The notes under the pieces: generated by a model | The model's database searches: none | What the model saw: the letters and a program-made list of their open reading frames with translations, nothing else | What the model was told of the DNA's origin: nothing | Assembly (NCBI RefSeq): GCF_000744785.1 | Contig: NZ_JQMO01000003.1 | Span: 4,340,001-4,404,000 of the forward strand | Length of the DNA stretch: 64,000 bases | Reading direction: 5' to 3' | From: Kitasatospora azatica KCTC 9699 | Lineage (GTDB): Bacteria; Actinomycetota; Actinomycetes; Streptomycetales; Streptomycetaceae | Made by a program: the position numbers and the translations under genes | Shown: piece after piece, positions 59,207 through 64,000 of the stretch | Position numbering within the stretch: the first letter of the stretch is position 1 | Layout of the letters: the number at the start of each line of letters is the position of its first letter

Positions 59207-60679
59207 ATGGAAGGCACCATGGCCGAGACCCGCGAGACCGCGATCCCGACCCAGCGGGTCCCCACCTGGGGCCGCGCCACGCGGGTCGCCCGGGCAGCGC
59301 GCGCCTCCCGGCTCGGCGGCGCCCTGCCGCACCTGCTGCTGGCCGTCGCCTTCCTCGCCGCCTACAGCCTGCTCGCCCTGGTGCGCTACTACCGGTTCGG
59401 CTCGCCCTCCTGGGACCTGGGCATATTCACCGAGGCGGTCAAGGGCTACGCGCACTTCGGCGCGCCGGTCCTGTCGATCAAGGGTCCGGGCTTCAACGCG
59501 CTGGGCGACCACTGGTCGCCGATCCTGGCACTGCTCGCGCCCGCGTTCTGGCTGGTGCCTTCGGCGGCCACGCTGCTGGTCGCGCAGGCCGCACTGTTCG
59601 CCTGGTCGGTCGGCGTGGTCTCGGACACCGCCGCGCGACTGCTGGAGAGCCGCAACCGCGGCCTGCTGATCGGCACCGCCTACGGGCTCTCCTGGGGTCT
59701 GCAGCGCGCGATCGACGCCGAGTTCCACGAGATCGCCTTCGCCGTCCCGCTGCTGGCCATGGTGGGCCGTCAGCTCCTGCTCCGGCGCTGGGAACGGGCC
59801 GCCTGGTGGGCGATGCCGCTGGTGCTGGTCAAGGAGGACCTCGGGCTGACCGTGGCGATGGTCGGCGTGCTGCTGATGCTCACCGCGCGGCGCTGGTCCA
59901 CCGGCGCGGTCATGGTGCTGTTCGGGCTGGGCTTCACCGCGCTGACCATCGGCGCGCTGATCCCGCACTTCAACCCGCACCACCAGTTCGACTACTGGTC
60001 CAAGCTGCCGGGCGGCAGCCACCCGCACCTGTGGCAGGTGCTGAGCGGCCCGTTCACCCGGCTGACGGTCTGGAAGACGGTCGGCTGGCTGTTCGGCATC
60101 GTCGGGTTCCTGGCGCTGCGCTCACCGCTGGTGCTGCTCGCGCTGCCCACCCTGGCCTGGCGGTTCGGCTCCTCCAACTCGATGTTCTGGGGGCCCGACT
60201 GGCACTACAACGCGACCCTGATGCCGATCGTCTTCCTGGCCCTGGTGGACGCCGTGGCCCGGTTGCGCCGCTCGGAGCGCTCGCTGTTCAAGGGCTTCGC
60301 CGACTCGATGGTGCCGGCCGCCCCGGCGATCGCGGCGGCCTGCCTGGTCAGCCTGCCGGTCGGACTGGGCGGGCTGGGCGACCCGGCGGCCTGGTCCGGC
60401 GGCCGGCACGCGGCGGCGCTGCGCGCCGCGATCGACGCGATCCCGCCGGGCGTCCGGGTGGAGGCCTCGATGGCGCCGCTGGCCCGGCTGGCCGCCCGCG
60501 ACGACGCCTACTGGCTGGGCGGCAGCAAGCCCACCCCGCCGGACTACCTCTGCGTGGACCTGGCCGGCTGGGAGGGCGGGCCCACCGACCTGCCCGGCTA
60601 TGGCGCTGCCCTGCACCCGGGGACCAGCTACTACGTGATCTTCAAGCAGGACCAGGTCGTCGTGTTGAGGAAGCAGTGA
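59207..60679 (+). CDS. DUF2079 polytopic membrane protein
   Basis: A 490-residue membrane protein with ~11 segments. The first extracytoplasmic loop holds WDLGIFTEAVKGYAHFGAPV and GDHWSPILALLAPAFWL, the DUF2079 signature, reminiscent of GT-C glycosyltransferases with an acidic residue after TM1 (D-L-G). Later blocks EFHEIAFAVPLLAMVGR and KEDLGLTVAMVG also match. Biochemical function unknown; GT-C-like transfer from a lipid carrier is an inference. GAGG precedes ATG 59207; ATG 59219 (after GGAAGG) is equally possible. Confidence 0.88.
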   Translation: MEGTMAETRETAIPTQRVPTWGRATRVARAARASRLGGALPHLLLAVAFLAAYSLLALVRYYRFGSPSWDLGIFTEAVKGYAHFGAPVLSIKGPGFNALGDHWSPILALLAPAFWLVPSAATLLVAQAALFAWSVGVVSDTAARLLESRNRGLLIGTAYGLSWGLQRAIDAEFHEIAFAVPLLAMVGRQLLLRRWERAAWWAMPLVLVKEDLGLTVAMVGVLLMLTARRWSTGAVMVLFGLGFTALTIGALIPHFNPHHQFDYWSKLPGGSHPHLWQVLSGPFTRLTVWKTVGWLFGIVGFLALRSPLVLLALPTLAWRFGSSNSMFWGPDWHYNATLMPIVFLALVDAVARLRRSERSLFKGFADSMVPAAPAIAAACLVSLPVGLGGLGDPAAWSGGRHAAALRAAIDAIPPGVRVEASMAPLARLAARDDAYWLGGSKPTPPDYLCVDLAGWEGGPTDLPGYGAALHPGTSYYVIFKQDQVVVLRKQ

Positions 60680-60688
60680 CCCGCTGAC

Positions 60689-61693
60689 TCAGGACGACAG
60701 GCACGGGCAGCTGGTCATCAGCGCCTTGACGTTGGCCACGTAGCCCGGGTTCGGGATCACCGAGGTGCCGGTGGTGACGCCGGTCGACGGGTCGGTGGTG
60801 CTGGTGTAGTGCACGTTGCCGGCGCCCGCGTTGTAGGCGGCGATCACCAGGTCGAGCAGCGGGTTCTTGCCGGTGACCGGGTCCGGGGACAGGTCGTACT
60901 TGCCGCCGAAGTCCGAGTCGCCGTAGTACGCGACCAGTTCGTCCAGCAGCTCGGCGCCGAGGTCGGTGTTGCCGGCCAGTGTCTGGACGTCGTTCTTGGT
61001 GGCGAACTTGCCGTTCATCCAGGTCGCGGTGGCCGGCATGATCTGCATGGTGCCGATGCCGCCGTCGCAGGCCAGGATCGCGGACTTCCAGCCGCTCTCC
61101 TGCCAGGCGACCGCCTTCAGCAGGGCGACCGGCAGCGGCGGCAGCTTGTCGGTCCCGCCGTTGCCCAGCGTCAGGGTGCGGGTCTTGCCCGCGGCGGCGG
61201 TGAGCGCGGCGGCGACGTCGGCGGGGGCGGCGTTGCTGCCGGTGAAGCTGGGCGCACAGGTGCTCTGCGCGGCCGGGGTGTGCGCGGGGACCGGCGGCGG
61301 CGGGGCGACCGGGCCCGGTTTGGCGGTGGGCGCCGGCGCGGCGCTCACCGCGGCCTGCGGCTTGGCGGTGGACGGCGTGGCCGAGGCGGACGCGCTGGCG
61401 GAGGGGTGTCCGGAGGCGCTGCGGGAGGCACTGGGCGACGGGCTGTGCGAGGCGCTGCCCGAGGCGGACGGCGAGGCACTGGCCGAGGCGGAGGGCGAGG
61501 CCGACGGGGTGGGCGAAGCGGAGGCCGACAGGTCGGTCGCCGCCGCCGGGGCCGCACTCGGCGCGTCCGCCACCGTCACGGTCTGGTGCTCGCCTCCGGT
61601 CCCGGAGCCGGACAGGGCGTAGGCACCGCCCACGCCGACCACCGCCACCGATATCAGGCCGGCCGCAGCCTTCTGGCGCCTGCTGATCCGCAT
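60689..61693 (-). CDS. Secreted SLT-type lytic transglycosylase with Ser-rich stalk
   Basis: A 334-residue protein. The N-terminus (MRISRRQKAAAGLISVAVVG) is a signal peptide or anchor. Residues 53-108 are almost pure Ser/Ala/Pro, and 109-142 Pro/Ala-rich. Residues ~185-330 are an SLT domain: catalytic E199 in AWQESGWKS, GIGTMQIMPATATWM, and VIAAYNAGAGNVHY. Two Cys pairs (C146; C209; CPC near the end) may form disulfides. It cleaves glycan strands of peptidoglycan with formation of 1,6-anhydro-muramic ends. A duplicated TTTGACTGGCC lies upstream. Confidence 0.92.
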   Translation of the reverse strand: MRISRRQKAAAGLISVAVVGVGGAYALSGSGTGGEHQTVTVADAPSAAPAAATDLSASASPTPSASPSASASASPSASGSASHSPSPSASRSASGHPSASASASATPSTAKPQAAVSAAPAPTAKPGPVAPPPPVPAHTPAAQSTCAPSFTGSNAAPADVAAALTAAAGKTRTLTLGNGGTDKLPPLPVALLKAVAWQESGWKSAILACDGGIGTMQIMPATATWMNGKFATKNDVQTLAGNTDLGAELLDELVAYYGDSDFGGKYDLSPDPVTGKNPLLDLVIAAYNAGAGNVHYTSTTDPSTGVTTGTSVIPNPGYVANVKALMTSCPCLSS

Positions 61694-61739
61694 GATTCCC
61701 CCCGGGTCCGCAACAAAGAGCTAGGCGACGGTCTTGGCC

Positions 61740-61763
61740 GGCCAGTCAAATCGGCCAGTCAAA
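61740..61763. repeat. 13-bp-period direct repeat upstream of the SLT gene
   Basis: GGCCAGTCAAA occurs twice (61740-61750 and 61753-61763), separated by TC. On the minus strand each copy reads TTTGACTGGCC and so contains a TTGAC -35-like hexamer facing the SLT gene. It may be a duplicated -35/activator site. Confidence 0.6.
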
Positions 61764-61807
61764 GAGGCGACAGCCTACCGACCGCCCGTCACGCACCCGT
61801 CGCCGGG

Positions 61808-62206
61808 CTACCCGTAGGAGGCCGCCAACTCCTGCAGCGCGGCCAGCGCACGCTCCGCGTCGGCGGCCCCGACGAAGAGGTGGTCGTGGTGGAAGCCGGC
61901 CACCACGTTGCAGCTGATCCCGTGCTCGGCCAGCCGCCCGGCGACGGCCGCCGTGAGCCCCACCGCCTCCAGCGCCGAGTGCACCCGCAGCGTGATCCAG
62001 GCCGCCACGTACCCGTACGTCAGCCCCAGCGCGTCCGCCTCGGCCTGCTCCACCACCACCGTCACGCCCTCGGGCTCGGCCACCGTCACCACCGGCCGCA
62101 GCCCGGCGGGCGCCCGCCCCGGGAAGGTGCAGTAGACGAAGCGGCCCTCGTTGAGCACGGGCTCCATGGTCGCGAGCAACGTCCGTAGATCCTTTTCACC
62201 GGCCAT
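61808..62206 (-). CDS. ACT-domain protein (DUF2241-like)
   Basis: A 132-residue protein with two ACT-like halves: DLRTLLATMEPVLNEGRFVY then CTFPG, and ITLRVHSALEAVGLTAAVAG then LAEHGISCNVVAGFHHDHLF. The family is a stand-alone ligand-binding ACT protein of unknown effector. ATG 62204-62206 is preferred; GTG 62213-62215 is an alternative. It is convergent with nothing and divergent from the PadR gene. Confidence 0.85.
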   Translation of the reverse strand: MAGEKDLRTLLATMEPVLNEGRFVYCTFPGRAPAGLRPVVTVAEPEGVTVVVEQAEADALGLTYGYVAAWITLRVHSALEAVGLTAAVAGRLAEHGISCNVVAGFHHDHLFVGAADAERALAALQELAASYG

Positions 62207-62260
62207 GCCCGCCACCGTAGCCGCCGGGACGCGTCAGATCGGGGTGCCACTCGTAAGCCG

Positions 62261-62289
62261 TTGACGACCGACACTCACCGATATATCGT
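62261..62289 (+). promoter_or_regulatory. padR promoter with palindromic operator
   Basis: TTGACG (62261-62266) and TATCGT (62284-62289) are spaced by 17 bp, reading toward the PadR gene about 100 bases on. The perfect palindrome CGATATATCG (62279-62288) covers the -10 region. PadR proteins commonly bind A/T-rich palindromes of the ATAT-x-x-ATAT kind and repress their own promoter, so autoregulation is likely. Confidence 0.65.
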
Positions 62290-62392
62290 TGAGGCATCGA
62301 GACAGTACGAAAGACGATCGCGATCCTGTTCTGAAGGGTCGTTGGAGCTCTCGTGCAGTCTGAAATCAGTAAGCTCGAAGGGGGTGCGCATC

Positions 62393-63055
62393 ATGCGCAT
62401 GGAGAACTCATCGCGCCGCGGACACCGTCGCCGTGGCCCTCGTTCCGGCGAGCTGCCGGGCGAGTTCGAACAGCGGCGCGGGGCCTACGGCCCGCCGGTA
62501 CCGCCCGGCGGTCCGTTCGGTGGTGGCCCCTTCGGGGGCGGCCCGTTCGGCGGGTTCGGGGGACCGTTCCGGGGTGGCCCGGGCGGGCGTGGTCGTGGGC
62601 GGCACGGCGGGCGAGCCCGTCGTGGCGACGTCCGGGCCTCGCTGCTCGCGCTGCTGAAGGAGCGCCCGATGCACGGCTACGAGATGATCACCGAGATCGG
62701 CGAGCGGACCTCGGGCCACTGGCGGCCCAGTCCGGGATCGGTCTACCCGACCCTCCAGCTGCTGGAGGAGGAGGGTCTGATCGAGGCTCAGGAGACCGGC
62801 GGCAAGCGCCTGTTCACGCTGACCGAGACCGGTCGCACGGAGGCCGAGTCCGCCTCCGCCGAGCCCTGGCTGGAGGCCGGGCGCGGAGTGGACTGGGAGG
62901 CCGTGCAGGAGGTGGGCCAGACCATGGCCTCACTGGACCAGGCGATCCGCCAGGTGATGACCACCGGCACCGAGGAGCAGCGCAGCAAGGGCCTGGCGGT
63001 CCTGGTCGAGGCCCGCAAGAAGCTCTACCTGATCCTGGCCGACGCCGAGGGGTAG
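62393..63055 (+). CDS. PadR family transcriptional regulator
   Basis: A 220-residue protein. Residues 1-75 are a disordered Gly/Pro/Phe/Arg-rich tail with PFGGGPFGGG repeats. Residues ~78-150 are the PadR winged helix: VRASLLALLKERPMHGYEMI, WRPSPGSVYPTLQLLEEEGL, and KRLFTLTETGR. Residues 155-220 are the helical dimerisation part. PadR proteins respond to small molecules such as phenolic acids or antibiotics. ATG 62393 follows a GGGGG stretch; ATG 62399 is an alternative. A palindrome on its promoter suggests autorepression. Confidence 0.92.
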   Translation: MRMENSSRRGHRRRGPRSGELPGEFEQRRGAYGPPVPPGGPFGGGPFGGGPFGGFGGPFRGGPGGRGRGRHGGRARRGDVRASLLALLKERPMHGYEMITEIGERTSGHWRPSPGSVYPTLQLLEEEGLIEAQETGGKRLFTLTETGRTEAESASAEPWLEAGRGVDWEAVQEVGQTMASLDQAIRQVMTTGTEEQRSKGLAVLVEARKKLYLILADAEG

Positions 63056-63065
63056 GGCACAAGAG

Positions 63066-63287
63066 TCAGTCGGAGTCCGGCGCCCGGTACTCGTAGCGCC
63101 AGCGCGAGCGCCCCTTGGCGTCGTACTCCTTGGCCCGGACGTACACCAGCGTCCGGGCCGGCTCGTCCCCGTGGGCGGGGACCGGGACCCGGTAGACCTT
63201 GGGCACGTTGTTGAACGGAGTCAGCGCGATCGGCAGCACCCGTCCGTCCAACGGTCCGCCGACGAACTCGGTGTCCGAGCTGCGCAT
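63066..63287 (-). CDS. Small hypothetical protein
   Basis: A 73-residue protein (starts TEFVGGPLDGRVLPIALTPF; ends RSRWRYEYRAPDSD). The FVGGPLDGR-type opening is common in short actinobacterial and phage-related hypothetical proteins of unknown function. ATG 63285-63287. It is convergent with the PadR gene, separated by 10 bases. Confidence 0.7.
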   Translation of the reverse strand: MRSSDTEFVGGPLDGRVLPIALTPFNNVPKVYRVPVPAHGDEPARTLVYVRAKEYDAKGRSRWRYEYRAPDSD

Positions 63288-63615
63288 CGATCCACACTCC
63301 TCTTCTCAACGGGCCAAGCTTCGCACCAGCGGCGGAGGGTTCCCAAACACCCCCCGGTCGGCGTCGCCCGAATGCTCCCTTATCCTGCTCTGTACGCCCC
63401 CGGGCCTCAGGGCCGGTCTCTGGGATCTGCCCCGGGTCAGCGGCCCCCTGCGAGCGCGCCGCGGACCGAGGCGTCGGCCGCCCCGGTGACCCCGGTGCCG
63501 GCTGCCCGGTGAACCACCGGGCGCTCCCGGGAAGCCGCGGGCAGTGCCTGGCGTTGCGTCGGTAGTTGCGTCGAACGCTGTGTCACACCAGTCACAGCCG
63601 TGCGGAAGGGGCCCG
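63288..63615. other. Intergenic region, 328 bases
   Basis: Divergent spacer between the 73-residue protein and the primase/polymerase-type gene. No gene is evident. Two GTTGCGTCG direct repeats (63553 and 63565, 12-bp period) and a small GTGTCACAC inverted repeat at 63580-63588 lie near the right-hand gene and could be regulatory. Confidence 0.5.
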
Positions 63616-64000
63616 ATGGAAGCCAGCAGCAGGTGGTCGGCATGGTGGCGGCGCGATCGTCAGCGCACCGGGGCCGACGCAGGCGGCGCTGACTCCCCGG
63701 CGGCCCGACTCGACCTGCTGCTCGCCGCGGTCCGGGTCGGCTTCCCGGTGGCGCCGGCCGCGCACCCGGCCGGCTACCGCTGCTCCTGCGACCGGGTCGG
63801 CTGCCCGGCCCCGGCCCAGCACCCGGTCTCCTTCGCCTGGCAGTCGCAGGCCACCACCGATACCGAGCAGCTCACCCGCTGGCTCTCCCGCGACCCGCAG
63901 ACCAACTTCATCACCGCGACCGGCCGGGCCCACGACGTCCTCGACGTCCCGGCCGAGGCCGGTCGCCTCGCATTGGCCCGGCTCACCGAGCTGGGCGTGG
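63616..64000 (+). CDS. Bifunctional DNA primase/polymerase-type protein, N-terminal part (runs off the window)
   Basis: 128 codons are visible from ATG 63616. Residues ~33-128 resemble the prim-pol N-terminal domain of streptomycete homologues: LLLAAVRVGFPVAPAAHPAG, YRCSCDRVGCPAPAQHPVSF, WLSRDPQTNFITATGRAHDV then LDVPAEAG. The metal-binding acidic motif of active archaeo-eukaryotic primases is changed to DVLDVP, so activity is uncertain. GGAAGGGG lies before the start. The remaining gene is beyond the window. Confidence 0.75.
   Translation, partial: MEASSRWSAWWRRDRQRTGADAGGADSPAARLDLLLAAVRVGFPVAPAAHPAGYRCSCDRVGCPAPAQHPVSFAWQSQATTDTEQLTRWLSRDPQTNFITATGRAHDVLDVPAEAGRLALARLTELGV

Overview
The window is about 72 percent G+C, has densely packed genes with frequent GTG starts and 1-4 nt start/stop overlaps, and carries families named after Streptomyces coelicolor genes (SCO2322, SCO4226, the RNase H/acid phosphatase fusion). 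It also has a DasR-type operator in front of a chitinase and a class A RNase P RNA. All of this points to the chromosome of a streptomycete (Streptomyces, Kitasatospora or a close relative). I saw no tRNA, rRNA, CRISPR array or intact insertion sequence.

Layout. 1-10 kb: start of tryptophan 2,3-dioxygenase with a divergent Lrp/AsnC regulator, then MarC, barstar, DoxX, UppP, a lipoprotein, a Uma2 protein, and a minus-strand run of ABC exporter, two-component system and aldolase. 10-15.3 kb: secreted GH18 chitinase behind a promoter carrying a DasR-like site, a VOC protein, and a divergent MarR/MFS pair. 15.4-18.5 kb: protein O-mannosyltransferase, a UPF0014 permease, and a manganese (yybP-ykoY) riboswitch with its own terminator in front of a TMEM165-type exporter. 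18.5-25.4 kb: peptidoglycan-binding protein, an MFS pump with a cytoplasmic winged-helix-like tail, LemA/DUF2207, HAD, a nickel-binding protein and MarR. 25.4-30.7 kb: a five-gene overlapping operon for an ECF vitamin transporter with two surface-anchored proteins, one an alpha-toroid; cobalamin is the best guess for the substrate. 30.9-35.8 kb: Crp-like regulator, cyclase-fold protein, and a glycosyltransferase/methyltransferase/alpha-toroid operon.

35.8-45.3 kb: envelope proteins (one frameshifted), an amidase, and a compact putative RiPP locus. The RiPP locus holds a class IV lanthipeptide synthetase (LanL) overlapping a prolyl-oligopeptidase-like protease, then a 50-residue cysteine-free peptide with two HGRHR repeats, then a methyltransferase. 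This is the most likely undescribed system here. 45.5-51.6 kb: conserved housekeeping genes (Nif3, zinc ribbon, RNase H/phosphatase, YaaA, SRPBCC, RNB) ending in rnpB.

51.6-57.8 kb behaves as an accessory island directly downstream of rnpB: short direct repeats, a putative PIN toxin-antitoxin pair, a pair of large HEAT-like and WD40 repeat proteins, and gene remnants. 57.8-64 kb returns to conserved genes: AzlC/AzlD exporter, DUF2079 membrane protein, SLT transglycosylase, ACT-domain protein, PadR regulator with a palindrome on its own promoter, and the start of a primase/polymerase-type gene.
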